In this document: positions 10,273 to 20,812 of the stretch, one piece after another
Position numbering within the stretch: the stretch's first letter is position 1
How the letters are laid out: every line of letters begins with the position of its first letter
NCBI GenBank assembly: GCA_031771865.1
Contig: JASISA010000009.1
Location: forward strand, 186,001-250,000
Length of the DNA: 64,000 nt
DNA from: Nothophaeocryptopus gaeumannii
Taxonomy: Eukaryota > Ascomycota > Dothideomycetes > Mycosphaerellales > Mycosphaerellaceae
Direction of reading: 5' to 3'
Translations under genes and position numbers: made by a program
Notes under the pieces: model-generated
Database searches by the model: none
Told to the model about the DNA's origin: nothing
Seen by the model: only the letters and a program-made list of their open reading frames with translations

Positions 10273-10722
10273 CCAGACGGTCATCTTCTTGTACTGACTA
10301 TCTTCATACTCTGTTCGCTTAGTCAACTCACCGGCAGAACGTCGCGTCAGCACGATCCCCGTCACCGCCGTTTGCACGTTCCTTCCGAACTCCGCTAAAT
10401 CAAAACCTCACGCCTTGCATCTCCAACGCCGATGTCTACAACCCCAAAGCGAGTCGTTTGATACAAATCAAAGCATTGCAAAACAATTGTCCGGCAAAGT
10501 CTGTGCAGCTTTTGCTCCACCACTCGGGCGCCTTCCTCTCGATGAGACATTGTGTCTGGCTACAAGACATGTGGGTACGCTGCTGTTCAGGTTGAACAAG
10601 TGAACATGAATGCAGGTCTTAGGCCGGATAGCAGAGCAGCAGCTCAGCATCGTCATGACCTTCTGAAGTGAGAAGACTGCAGCGTAGCCTGTCAACCGCA
10701 AGGCTCGAAAACAAATTTGAGA
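10273..10722. other. Intergenic, 450 bp
   Basis: This is the 3' flank of the methyltransferase and 5' flank of the next gene. No element was identified. Confidence 0.5.
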
Positions 10723-12297
10723 ATGCCAGCCGCTAATTCTTTAATCAGCGCATTCAAGGGACTTGGCCTCTCCGCTCAAGCTGTGCAACCACAATGTCCA
10801 TCATATGACTCTCCGAAGGTACAAGAAGGAGAAATAGAGGAGTCAGCGACGTTTCCGCGACGACAGTCACACCATGAAATACGGTACGAGTACCCAGTGC
10901 TCAGTCTGGCCCCTGACCCCGATCAAGTCGACCTTCCTGAGCCAGAGAACCTGGACTTCCGACCTGCCCTGGACACCTCAAAATTTCAGCTCAATGAGTA
11001 TGCCTCCGACTACTCGCACATCTTGGACCCGGATCCAGATGATCCAGACTTGAGCGATGTCGGCGACGATGCCGCTCTACTTGTCTTCGGCGCCATCGAT
11101 TCATTATCGACTAGCGTTGGCCGCACAACACTTTCGGTGATTCGATACATCTCTTTCGGAAAACACGTCTACCGCATTCGACAGCAGACCATTTTGACCG
11201 ACGGCAGGGGCAAGCAGAACATCTGGGATCTATGTGAATGGCAATGGGACTCTCTGGTATCCATAAATCGTCCATGGGTACAACTACTCGCAGATATCGT
11301 TCATCGCAAGTCCGCGCGCGGCTGTATGGCAGCCGAGCTTACGCTGATGGCTGAAGATCTTACTCTTTACGGCGCCGACCTCCAGAAATACAAGCATAGA
11401 TGGAACACATGCTATCCACGCACAGCAATCGAGCTCCTCAAAGCACGCCTAAGAACAGAAGATGGCACCCGCACTATTACACTCAAGGACTTCCTGGAGG
11501 GCGCTGATGGGGTCTGCCTTCCCTGCGATTGTGTTGTCGACATGTCTCTAGAAGGTTACCGAGATCTCGACGAGGTCGGCTGCATTGTACACGACTGTCC
11601 GGCGTGCAAGCGATCAGTGCTCAATCGCCAGGATCTCGAGGAACTCTCCATGATCCGAAAGGTGGAGGAGCTTCAATCCCTGACAGCAGCGCAGAGTGCA
11701 TGGATAGGGCTTGACCGAGATATCATAGACAATGAACCACAAAAGTTCTATCTCCAGCTGGTCCTCGGAACACTCCTAGCAGCGCGTCGGAGCTTCGAAG
11801 CACCGGAACTGATCATGCCGAAGATCATGCAGCCTTGTGAGGCCGAGGAGACGGACGCCGCCATGGAAGCTATGGAGGTTTGGATCCTCGAGCAAGAGTA
11901 TAAAGTCCTCATTTCGCCCTTGGAGCTCCGGCGGGGCCTCGAAACGATTTCCATGCTTCATCTTCGCGAGACTAGCATACCGCCAGTCACGGAGCTGTGG
12001 CACGTACCAACTCCTTCCGGATGGACGAAATTCTTGAGCTTATGGTTGAATCGAACCATCAACTTCATGATTGATCGAAAATGTGCGGAAGCCGGTGAGC
12101 TACATGATGGTGTGCATTGCCACGAGGATGGCGTCGTGTACTGGAGCGATCCTGCTGCGACACCTGCGACGATTCCAGTGGATACACCGATGGATGAGGA
12201 GGTGGACCTGGAGTGGGAGGAGATGCTTGAGTCGGCTCTCGAAGCTGCTAATGAGATAGAGAGCGATGGGTGCGATGTCGAGATGGCGAATGGCTGA
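10723..12297 (+). CDS. Uncharacterised protein with CxxCxC...CxxxxCxxC cluster
   Basis: I do not recognise this 524-residue single-exon protein. It is soluble, with no signal peptide or membrane helix. It has an acidic linker rich in Asp/Pro (about 100-116), then a region with strands (TTLSVIRYISFGKHVYRIRQQ). A compact cysteine cluster follows: Cys265, 268, 270, 287, 292 and 295 (CLPCDC, then CIVHDCPAC), which looks like a zinc-binding ribbon or minimal RING. The tail is acidic. A degenerate paralogue at 36008-37482 keeps the CxC and CPxC pair and other blocks (RPAL, RTINF), so these positions appear constrained. The start is ATG 10723, and the frame has no upstream ATG. Function is unknown; protein or nucleic-acid binding is only a guess. 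Confidence 0.8.
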   Translation: MPAANSLISAFKGLGLSAQAVQPQCPSYDSPKVQEGEIEESATFPRRQSHHEIRYEYPVLSLAPDPDQVDLPEPENLDFRPALDTSKFQLNEYASDYSHILDPDPDDPDLSDVGDDAALLVFGAIDSLSTSVGRTTLSVIRYISFGKHVYRIRQQTILTDGRGKQNIWDLCEWQWDSLVSINRPWVQLLADIVHRKSARGCMAAELTLMAEDLTLYGADLQKYKHRWNTCYPRTAIELLKARLRTEDGTRTITLKDFLEGADGVCLPCDCVVDMSLEGYRDLDEVGCIVHDCPACKRSVLNRQDLEELSMIRKVEELQSLTAAQSAWIGLDRDIIDNEPQKFYLQLVLGTLLAARRSFEAPELIMPKIMQPCEAEETDAAMEAMEVWILEQEYKVLISPLELRRGLETISMLHLRETSIPPVTELWHVPTPSGWTKFLSLWLNRTINFMIDRKCAEAGELHDGVHCHEDGVVYWSDPAATPATIPVDTPMDEEVDLEWEEMLESALEAANEIESDGCDVEMANG

Positions 12298-12821
12298 ACC
12301 ATAAAGCCGTCTCTAACCCAAAGCCTGGTCCTCGTGGAGATATTTTTTGCAGTTTTCAATATCACAAGGCGCTGGTCGCCTCTCATTGCAATCATATGGC
12401 TTGACTTTCGTTCACCTAATCTTATGATAGCATCAAAGCTCATGAAGATCCACATACTAGCATATGGCCTTCTGGCAAGTGCTGTCCCCTTCGTTCACCT
12501 GTTCATATGCCCAAACCGAGTATCACGGACTCGACTTTTGGGACCATGCTATCAACAGCCCTCGAAAGCGTAAGCACATGGCTCTCATTCACTCAGCACA
12601 TTCCCCGCCGCCTTGTTCACAAGCCTATTTCCTCATGTCTTCTTGCCACATAAAGTGACAAAAACAGAGCATCTCAACCTTAACCTCGACATCCACCAAC
12701 TACCAACTACCAACATCCACACACCTTCATCGCGACTTACCACAATCTACAACAACCAACTCAAAGCTCAATCACCAAACACCAGCTCCAAGACTCGACC
12801 CCATCCCCCAAATCCGCAATC
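12298..12821. other. Intergenic, 524 bp
   Basis: From about 12660 the sequence becomes C/A-rich with repeated caac/ccaccaac words, as in the leader of an expressed fungal gene. It may be the 5' UTR of the small gene at 12822. Confidence 0.45.
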
Positions 12822-13091
12822 ATGGTCGACAAAACCCATCTCTTCTGCTACGCCCTAGGCACCGCCCTTTTCCTCCTCCCACGCTACCTCAAACCCGCTG
12901 GTGTCCGCCACTACCACACCGTCTGCCGCCGGGAAAGCAAGTATCGTCGTCTGGAGACCAAGTATGGTCATTGTGATCGTTATGAGTATGTCTATCCAAA
13001 CACCAAAGAGAGTTGGAAAGGGAGTTGTCGGAAGATGGGAGGCGATGGAGAGAGTTGCTCATGCCAATATCAGGTGGGTCTGCATCGATGA
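12822..13091 (+). CDS. Small hypothetical membrane or secreted protein
   Basis: This 89-residue frame starts at an ATG with A at -3 and G at +4, right after a C/A-rich leader. Residues 8-24 (FCYALGTALFLLPRYL) are hydrophobic and could be a signal anchor. The rest is basic and has five more cysteines (35, 51, 69, 78, 80 approximately). A potential intron donor (caggtgggt) lies near the end, so the C-terminus may continue in another exon. I do not recognise a family, and the gene may not be real. Confidence 0.4.
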   Translation: MVDKTHLFCYALGTALFLLPRYLKPAGVRHYHTVCRRESKYRRLETKYGHCDRYEYVYPNTKESWKGSCRKMGGDGESCSCQYQVGLHR

Positions 13092-13541
13092 TCATCGACC
13101 ACGGGTCTGCGGACGATGCGATGACTGTGAGGACTGTGGATGCGATGAGCGTAAGAGTCTGCGGAAGCGCGACCCCGGTGGTCGGGTGCGGTATTAGGGG
13201 TATCGCGGAGAGAAGGAACGTACAGGGGAGAGAGGATGGAGGGCAGATGATGAGATGATGGTGAGTGACCAAGTACCTTCCCCCAGTGGTGTCAACAGCA
13301 CTGACGATTTGATAGATGATTACCATTGTACGACTCTGCTGAATCGCTTGCTGTATTTGGGCATTAGCGATGGCGTTTTTATGATACATTCCGGGATCTA
13401 GCACGGCGTCAGGGAGCTATGGGAAGGCAGCTCCTTGGTCGTTGCAGGGAGACCAGTCTCGACATGGCCAAGGAAGGTCCCATGAAGCTCGGCGGTGAAA
13501 TAGACGTCGATAGGTAGCTTGGATACGATTGATGCGTTCTT
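13092..13541. other. Intergenic, 450 bp
   Basis: A reverse-strand open frame covers 12889-13404 but is of low-complexity composition and overlaps the small gene. No confident feature is seen. Confidence 0.45.
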
Positions 13542-14522
13542 TCACAGCTTATTTGGGAACAACGGGGCATTTCTCCCTCCTCTGAATAGCTCCAACATCT
13601 CTTTACCCATCCACTGCTGTCTACTCTTGGCGATGCCCGCTTCCAGCTCCTGCATTCGGTTCGATTGTATCAGCACACCGGATCCATTGGCCTTCAGCCC
13701 TTGTCCGAATAGGTTGGCAACGGTCAAGGCAATGGTCTCGGCGTTATTGATAGGTACGCCTCGGTCGGACATGTCTTTGCCCCAGTCTTCTAAGCTTTGG
13801 CCTTCTCGGCGTCCTAAGATGATAGGCGTCAAAGTAATGCCAGGAGCGATGACCGATATTGCAATTCCGGTCTTAGCACAATCTCCTTTCAACGCTCTGA
13901 GGTACCCGACCACACCATGTTTCGCTGCAGAGTAAAGCGGAGCACCAGCCGAAGCCAGGTAGCCAGCCAGAGACGCGGTCATGACAATACTACCTCCCTT
14001 GCCTCCCCCAGAACCCTTCCCATCGTTTCGAAGATGGTACATTGCAAGCTTCAAAGTATCGCCGACAGCTCGAATATCGACATCGATGGTCGCTCGATTC
14101 GGCTCCTGAAGTTTGCCCTTGTCATCGTAGACGTCGGTCCAGATCTGCTCGCCTATCTCGGCAAGACCCGCGTTGACGAAGACACAGTCGATGCCACCGA
14201 ATTTGGAGGCTGCTTTGGCAAACGCGTCTCTTTGTGATGCCCAGGACAGTACATCGCACTGTACGTAGAGGAAACGGTGAGAGTTTTTGAGTTCCGGAAG
14301 ATTGGGCGGGCTGGGCGAGATATCTAGCGCTACGATACTATTCCTGTATTCTGGCTTGTGTAGATAGAGGCCGGTGGCAAGCCCAATGCCCCTGTGAGAT
14401 ATATTAGTACAGTCTTACGGGCCGTATGTGAGCACTGACGAAGCTCCTCCAGTGATGGCGATGGTACGGTTTCGTGGTGGGTTTGTGGTCGCCTCTGTCA
14501 GCGTGTATACAGGAGAAGCCAT
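13542..14522 (-). CDS. Short-chain dehydrogenase/reductase
   Basis: Exon 1 (14440-14522) encodes TIAITGGAS. A 48-nt intron (14392-14439, donor GTCAGT) separates it from exon 2, which resumes with GIGLATGLYL, so the TGxxxGIG cofactor loop spans the splice junction. The total is 310 residues. Other motifs are VALDIS (coenzyme-discriminating Asp), CDV, VNAGLAE, MTASLAG with the catalytic Ser, YSAAKHG (YxxxK) and VIAPGI. A classical NAD(P)-dependent oxidoreductase is supported; 15-hydroxyprostaglandin-dehydrogenase-like SDRs have this layout. The substrate is unknown. The next gene, UCH, is divergent. Confidence 0.9.
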
Positions 14523-14981
14523 AGCCAAAAGAGAATAATCATAGAGCTAAGGGACTATGTGAGAGAGTGTTAGTCTGAAGTCAATTGATGAGGTGAAGTC
14601 GTGAAGTGGAGGGGCGATGAGGACCTCGGCAGAAGAGAAGCCGAAGTTGTGCTGACATTTGTCTGCAGATATGAACATTACAAGAGCACGACTAATCAGC
14701 GAGATCTCAAAGGCCATGATCTCGATCCTGAGCTCGGCGATGTTGGCATGTGCTGGGCGGTCGATGAAGTGAGGTCCAGAAGTCGTCTTGGACCGTGGGA
14801 TCCGCTGCCCGCCTGAGGCCGAAAGAAGCGCTGCAAGGCAACCTTCGCGTGCGTGTCGCGTTCGGAACTGACACAAACAACGGCAGGGCGTGCATGAGAA
14901 GCATCAAACACAGCACTTCTGCCTTCGCAGCGACCTTCTCTTTTTCAGACTTCAACATCAGAGAAGAGCAGACTCGCCACC
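14523..14981. promoter_or_regulatory. Divergent promoter region, SDR / UCH
   Basis: This 459-bp spacer lies between divergent genes. No motif beyond ordinary sequence was found. Confidence 0.4.
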
Positions 14982-15818
14982 ATGGGAGCAGCAGACACCC
15001 CCACCCCTGGCGTCTACATCAACTCGAAAGGCAAGAAGACGTTTGTGCCGCTAGAGAACAACCCAGAAGTCTTTACCGACCTGATCAAGCGCATTGGCGT
15101 CTCGCCCAAGCTCGGCTTCTACGATGTATACTCCACCGATGAGCCAGCGCTGCTCAGCATGATTCCTCGTCCTGTCCACTCTCTCATCTTCATTGCTCCA
15201 GGCGGCATCTACAATCAAGTGAGGGAGAAGCATGATGGGAAGAAGGAGCTCACTTACAATGGCACTGGCCCGAACGAGCCGGTCATGTGGTTGTAAGTCC
15301 TTGACAATACTCTCAATGCTAGACAGATCCCTCTCTAATGGTATTGCAGCCGCCAAACCATTGGCCACGCCTGCGGCCTCTACGCTCTCATCCATGCAGT
15401 GGGCAACGGCTCCGCCAAGAACTTCATCATCAAGGACTCGCTGATCGACAGACTGCTCAAGCAAGCCGAGCCGCTCGAGTCTCAGCCGAACGGCGGGCCA
15501 CGCGCAGACGTCCTCTACAACTCCAAGGAGCTAGAGCAAGCGCACATGGCATCTGCTTACAAGGGCGACTCCAAGGCCCCTTCCTCCGAGGAGCCGAACG
15601 GCTATCATTTCATTGCTTTCACCAAGGGCAAGGATGGTCATCTGTGGGAGCTTGAGGGAGGTTGGAACCCTCTGGATCGTGGTGTGTTGAACGAGGATGA
15701 GGATTTGTTGAGTGAGAAGGCGATTGAGTTGGGAATTTCGAGGTTTGTCAAGATGGCAGAGGGAAATTTGGAGTTCAGTATTGTGGCATTGGCGACCAGG
15801 CCAGAAGGCGAGGCATGA
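14982..15818 (+). CDS. Ubiquitin carboxyl-terminal hydrolase, UCH (C12) family
   Basis: UCH enzymes cleave small adducts from the C-terminus of ubiquitin and process precursors. Exons 14982-15292 and 15350-15818, with a 57-nt GTAAGT...CAG intron, give 259 residues. The N-terminal part, PLENNPEVFTDLIKRIGVS and FYDVYSTDEPALLSMIPRPV, is typical of the family. The catalytic Cys is Cys112 in RQTIGHACGLYALIHAV, created across the splice (VMWF-RQTIG). The catalytic His is in GYHFIAFTKGKDGH. The third triad position, normally Asp in LYELDG, is Glu here (LWELEGG). Length matches Yuh1/UCH-L3-type enzymes. It is probably cytosolic or nuclear. Confidence 0.95.
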
Positions 15819-16116
15819 GCTTCGAGCGCCTTAATGGGCAGCGACTGAGAACGCTGGCTACAGGCCTTACTACGTAGAATGCCTTCAAATGACTTACGAT
15901 GTGCTGATGCCGGCTCACTCTTCCCATAGTCCCTTTCTCTCCTCAAACACAGGAAGCAACAGCTGACATGACACTCCATGAAGAGCTATAAGCTTACGGG
16001 CCTTCGGAGATGTTGTAAGAGGGCTGGTTTCAAGTAGTCCGTGGATGCCAGCCTCAATAGAGCTAGCTTATCAGGCTCGTCTCCCAGACATCACACCCAG
16101 AACATCATCATCCTCT
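15819..16116. other. Convergent 3' spacer
   Basis: This 298-bp stretch between the stops of UCH and the SnoaL-like gene holds their 3' ends. Nothing else is seen. Confidence 0.5.
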
Positions 16117-16764
16117 TCACCCTGCCCTTCTACAGCACCTTTCCGTTCTGCTGACGTTCCTCTCCACAATCGGCTTCCAAGTCTCCTCGCGATCATACCC
16201 AGGCAAGGTATCCGGCATCTTGAACCCCGCCAGACCCATTTGCCACGAAAGACACTTGAAGGCCGTCCTCTTCGTCGCAGTACCAATATCGCTGCCAGCT
16301 CGCTCCAGAATCACTTCACCGTTTGGTTGCGGGGACGGCAGACGCACACTATCTCGGATATAGATAGCTTCGAAAGACGTAAGCTTCCAGTCTCCGGAGA
16401 CTTTCACAAAACGCTGCTGCTGATGTGCCCAACTCTCCAGTTCAAACACGATATCCTTATACGGAAATCGAACATGGATGCTGATCATAGTCGTAGCCAG
16501 TGCGCGATCATCTTTGATAAGGACCTCATTAGGCTGGATAGTGTGAAAAGGCCCGGTTACGCCGGCGCCTTCTCGCGCGGCATGGTACTTGTTACAGGCT
16601 GAGATCCAGTCGTCTACAGTTCCCGTTATGGCCGAGATGGAGACATAAGTGTTCTTGGTTTCTGGATGCCAGAGCTTGCGGACGTCGGACCATTGGGACA
16701 AGTCGCGGTAGTGTCGCTCGAGACGGACGAGTTGTTCGATCTCGAGTTTCTCGATGGCTGTCAT
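16117..16764 (-). CDS. SnoaL-like domain protein, second in window
   Basis: The 215-residue protein opens with a helix containing EIEQLVRLERHYRDLSQW and then WSDVRKLWHPETKNTYVSIS. This matches the N-terminus of the fungal SnoaL-like group related to bile-acid dehydratase and scytalone-dehydratase folds. Further segments are ALATTMISIHVRF and LTSFEAIYIRDS. The C-terminal part contains WQMGLAGFKMPDTLPGYDRE, a lid-like extension common in this group. Catalytic residues cannot be fixed without alignment. It is unrelated in detail to the SnoaL-like gene at 8304, so it is not a recent duplicate. Confidence 0.75.
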   Translation of the reverse strand: MTAIEKLEIEQLVRLERHYRDLSQWSDVRKLWHPETKNTYVSISAITGTVDDWISACNKYHAAREGAGVTGPFHTIQPNEVLIKDDRALATTMISIHVRFPYKDIVFELESWAHQQQRFVKVSGDWKLTSFEAIYIRDSVRLPSPQPNGEVILERAGSDIGTATKRTAFKCLSWQMGLAGFKMPDTLPGYDREETWKPIVERNVSRTERCCRRAG

Positions 16765-18118
16765 AGTGGCGATTTTATGAGAGTGGTGTGTAAAGCAGAT
16801 GAGGATGGAGAGCTATATTGCGCCAAAGGAGAACGAAAGAGCATGAAAGATGATATTTACCATTCGTTTAGGTGGCGCGTAAGCTTACTGAGTTGTCAGC
16901 CCAAGGCATCATGGCGTATCATAGGATTGAGGGAACTGCAGCTCGTTCGAGGTGAATACAGTCATCGCGTGCCGCGTTGAGAGGCTTCCAAACAGCATCA
17001 GTACATTCAAACTGTCCTGAGGATGCCTGAAAAGGCCTTATGGAAGGCCGTGAGTCTCGATTGAGTGGATGCTGCTCGCGACGGGAGGAAGGCTGTGTCG
17101 CGATTCGGAGTGGCATGATTTGGCTCTCCGAGCCCCGCTCATTTCACGACACCGCCCCTATTCCTTCCAACATACCATACTCAACAACGCGTCGACATAT
17201 ATCCAACTCCAGGCGAGGGGCTGAGCCGATCTAGCGTACGCGCATAATGGAAGTCCGATCCCTCGAGGATTAAGCTGCGCCAAAGGCGACTCCAGAGGAA
17301 ACGACCTCGATGACCGCTCATTGCCCGCAACAGTACGCAGAGTCTCGGCATCAGTCGAGCAGAGCCTCATCATCGAGTCCTTCCCAAGGTTCTGGGCCAT
17401 CTTGATGCACGATCGCTATGGAATTTGTGGCAATCCGTCCGTCTCGACCATCTGCCGAAGTACGCTCGCACCCTCCTTGTATTTCCAATGAAGCCGCTCG
17501 AGTCAAGCAACTTCTGTGCCTGTCTCACGTATCAAATGTGATACCCAGCGCAAATCGACCCAACTGGCAGGACTAAACAACAAGACAGGGACTTGCGGTT
17601 CCATACCCGGCCAGTGAAGACTATATTGACATGTGATGTGCTCCCGACTCCGCGGCCCAGCAAGCAGGACAGCAGAACGCGCACCAAAGGATGGGTATGC
17701 TTACTTGGCTACCAAAGTCCAGCAACCAGCGACATGAATCTACCTCTGTGATTGACGCCGGTATCGGACCAAGGGAAACATGATGGAACTTGTGTGTCCG
17801 TCAAGGGACTGGGCTCGTTTTCGATCGAGAAAATGCCACACCTTCGAAGTGTCGCCACGGATTGTAATCGCTACGCCCTACTACGTTGCCAATTTCGAAG
17901 CCCAGTAGTACTGGATCGACTGCGTGCGTCATGTCGATATGACGGTAGCCGGACCAATGCGACCTGACTTGAGCACAGTGCTCTGCTGTGGCGAACAATT
18001 CATCGGTGGTTTCGACAGGGTACCAAAGTTGAACCACTCTTCGCGAGAAGAGCGATCTTTATTACGTCCCGTGTCTTCAGACCTTCACAAATCACACTCG
18101 TTACTAGCACCACTTCGA
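16765..18118. other. Gene-poor stretch, 1.35 kb
   Basis: I see no intact gene. A reverse-strand frame at 17801-18037 contains GYRHID, which recalls aldo/keto reductases, but without other supporting motifs. Confidence 0.45.
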
Positions 18119-18629
18119 ATTGCGTCTCTTCGCTTTGAAAGCGGCCTCATTGGCACTCGTTGCCGCCGCACCCGTTCCTGAGGACGAAGCCGCTCAGGCA
18201 CAGAACAGCTATATTATCGAGAAGACTATCCTAGAGGGGAATGTCCAGGAGATGGTGGAGGTGGCAGGTACGGCGGCGGTGGTGGATCTCAAGGCGGCGG
18301 TTTCAGAGGCCTACCCGAGCCTCTCTGCGCAGGCCTCGCTGGTACGCCACAGTGTTGTGAACGGAACGTTCTCGGCCTCGTCGCAACTTCTTGCAGGCCT
18401 CGTCATTATGTCAAAATCTTCGAGAAATCATCAACAGTGCTGATGATCTCTTTGCGCAGCATTCGACAATCTCTTCAACAGGAAATCGTGCCCCCGGGCG
18501 TGGGCACGCGATGAAGATTGACTGCACAATGTTGTCTTCTGCCAGCTGTATGGTACCAGACCATTTCGAATTTACTGGTTGCTGACTTGTTTGTAGGCTG
18601 GCTCTGGCGTGGCTTGTAACGCCCCCTAG
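18119..18629 (+). pseudogene. Class II hydrophobin relic
   Basis: Hydrophobins are small secreted amphipathic proteins with eight cysteines that coat fungal surfaces. A signal-peptide-like sequence (RLFALKAASLALVAAAPVP) begins at 18123, but its expected ATG reads ATTG. After a frame change comes a Gly-rich linker and then LCAGLAGTPQCCERNVLG with ATSC, matching class II spacing (C-x8-CC-x11-C). Another frame change follows (FEKS, then NSADDLFAQH), and the second CC pair is missing. The last exon is still recognisable after an acceptor at 18596: AGSGVACNAP and a stop at 18629. At least three lesions make it non-functional. The intact hydrophobin at 20419 ends the same way (AGDGLLCSAP). Confidence 0.82.
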
Positions 18630-20293
18630 ATTAACCGAAGAATCGAGGATCGCATCTGAGCATCACAGCATTATTGGTAACGCTGTTAGCTTGGCTGGAG
18701 CAAAGAGGCTTTGTATCGTCTAATCTCACTGGCACAGCAGATAGCTTCATTAATTCTCTTCCCCCCTCGCGATAACGTCCACGTCTCTGTACTGCACTTG
18801 AAAGACTGGGCCTCCGGATCTCGAGAGCTGTAACACGATCGATCGAGCTTTGTACTGAGCGATATTGGTTGGGATGAGGCAGTAGCCCATGAGCTGCAGG
18901 ACATATTCAGTTTGCCGTTTTGAAGGTCGCGCAGATTCAACAATGCGGCATGTACACATTATGCATTGCATCCCATCCACCGGAGCCCGGACGCGATTTC
19001 CAAACGGAAGCAAAAGCCCAACATCGTTCGTATCCGATCGTTCGATGCGAGGCATGCAGGCACGACTCTTATCTTCGTCCAAAGGGCCGTCCATTGGTCT
19101 CGGCAGCTATACGAGGTTTCGAGACGGTTGGAAAGGGAAATGCAGAACTACCTCCAATAATCTGATCTGCAGAATAGGCTTCTACTGGAGAGCCTCGACC
19201 CCACAGAAAGGATCCAAGGTTAGGGGCTTTTCGCGGCTGTGGCGTTCGGTAGTTATGCCAATTCGCGGCTACTTATCTTTATATCGACTTCGAACCCCAC
19301 GACACATCTTTTCTAAGGAGAATGATCATGTTCGTTGGCATGTGAAGGCGGTTGGAGGACTACTATGCACTCGCAAACTGTGCGCCATCTGCGGGTAATA
19401 AGCATAAGTGAATTGACCACCGAGCTTTTACGAGCGTCCATGTTTGGGGTCCTTTTCGAAGACGGCGTCTTTCGGCATGCCGATGCCAGCGGCAAGTATA
19501 GACTGACCTGCCGCACGCCAAAACTTGCCTCTCGCACAGACAGACGCTATCCTCAGACTCCAACTCTATTCGGGACGCACTCCGCATGCGGCTCACTCGG
19601 ATCCCGGTAAACCGAGCGATCAATACCGACATAGGCATATCTAGACTTCAGTACTACTCTCCTGGTTCCTGAACACAAGCGCGAGAAGCTCCACTCACTG
19701 TCGACTTCATCTGTTCAAGCCCTTGCTAGGACATCTTGGCTGACGTGTCACATGCCTACGTCCGATGGGCCGATGATGCTGGTACAAGATCTATGAAACA
19801 ATATCCAGCTGGTTGTTGGGTCCGATCGCTGACAAGACACGAGGCGATCAAGTGGTAGGGTTTCTACGCTTTCGGGTAATACGTCGTACCGTATGCCAGG
19901 TTCAGAGATGAGCTCGCTGGTGACGACCTTTCCAATTCCGTTCAAGACGGCCGAAGATCTCTCCACATGCTCATGCATACATCATGTTCATATATGCGGC
20001 TCTGCACGGATGACAGCCAAGACCACAAATCCCCATCCTGAAGGCCCACTTCAAGCGTAGCGCCTCCAACGTCGAAAGACACCGTTGAGTACCCGTCCAT
20101 ACAAGTTTCAGGCTCCTCATCATCGCTCGATGTGGACACAATCCTACGTGGGGAGTCATGGCGCTGGTCGTAGCCATCAGACTATGGGATTTGAAATGAG
20201 GCCAGAGATAAGGACTCTTGGGAGGAAAAGAAAGTGATCTCAGTGGCAACGGCAGTTGGTGCGAGAGAGAGCAATTCGACGTCGTGATGGGCA
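18630..20293. other. Gene-poor stretch with possible relic
   Basis: This is 1.66 kb between the two hydrophobins. On the reverse strand, about 19740-20165, two adjacent frames look protein-like (IVSTSSDDEEPETCMDGY and KVVTSELISEPGIRYDVLP) but are interrupted by a stop and lack ATGs. I do not recognise them. Confidence 0.4.
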
Positions 20294-20299
20294 TATAAA
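20294..20299 (+). promoter_or_regulatory. TATA box of hydrophobin gene
   Basis: The sequence tataaa lies about 120 bp upstream of the hydrophobin ATG at 20419, with an A/C-rich leader between. Strong TATA promoters are common for highly expressed hydrophobins. Confidence 0.55.
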
Positions 20300-20418
20300 G
20301 GAGTCAAAGAGTACTCTACCATTTTGACTGTTTCCACAATCAGCCTCCTTGACCATTTAGAACCGATCAATTTCGACGTCACATCGCCCACAACATCAAC
20401 TCAACAACCTCCATCAAA

Positions 20419-20812
20419 ATGCAGTTCATCGTCCTCGCCTTTGCTGCTTTCGCAGCCGCCGGTGCCATCCCAGCCCTCCAGGAGCGCGCTCCAATCGCTC
20501 TCTGCCCGGCCATCGACACTCCTCTCTGCTGCCAGCTCGACGTTGAAGGCGTTGTTGACACTCCTTGCGAGGCTCGTACGTCGCTCACCTAAGAACTCGT
20601 GAAGACACCGTACACCGCACTGACACCCCTCCCAGCAACTGACGACCCAAAGAACAAGAAGGAGTTCGAGGCCTCTTGCGCCAAGACTGGCAAGACCGCT
20701 GAGTGCTGCACGCTCCCTGTTGTAAGTACTACACGGATCAACTCTGATCGAACATTGAATGGAGCTGACTTTGTATTAGGCTGGCGATGGCCTTCTCTGC
20801 TCTGCTCCTTGA
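20419..20812 (+). CDS. Class II hydrophobin
   Basis: Three exons (20419-20575, 20636-20721, 20780-20812) encode 91 residues. The start MQFIVLAFAAFAAAGAIP is a clear signal peptide. All eight cysteines are present with spacing C-x7-CC-x11-C-x16-C-x8-CC-x10-C, the class II pattern (the first gap is usually 9). Introns are 60 and 58 nt. The second lies right after TLPV, as in the dead copy at 18119. The secreted protein would self-assemble at air-water or wall surfaces and affect wettability, attachment and conidia. A TATA box and leader lie directly upstream. Confidence 0.94.

Noticed and set aside
12889..13404. 171-codon reverse-strand frame
   Set aside because: Low-complexity Thr/His/Pro composition, no ATG-linked motif, and it is antisense to the small gene at 12822.
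17801..18037. Possible aldo/keto reductase fragment containing GYRHID on the reverse strand
   Set aside because: Only a six-residue match. The following residues do not give the expected YGNE, and no other AKR motif lies nearby.
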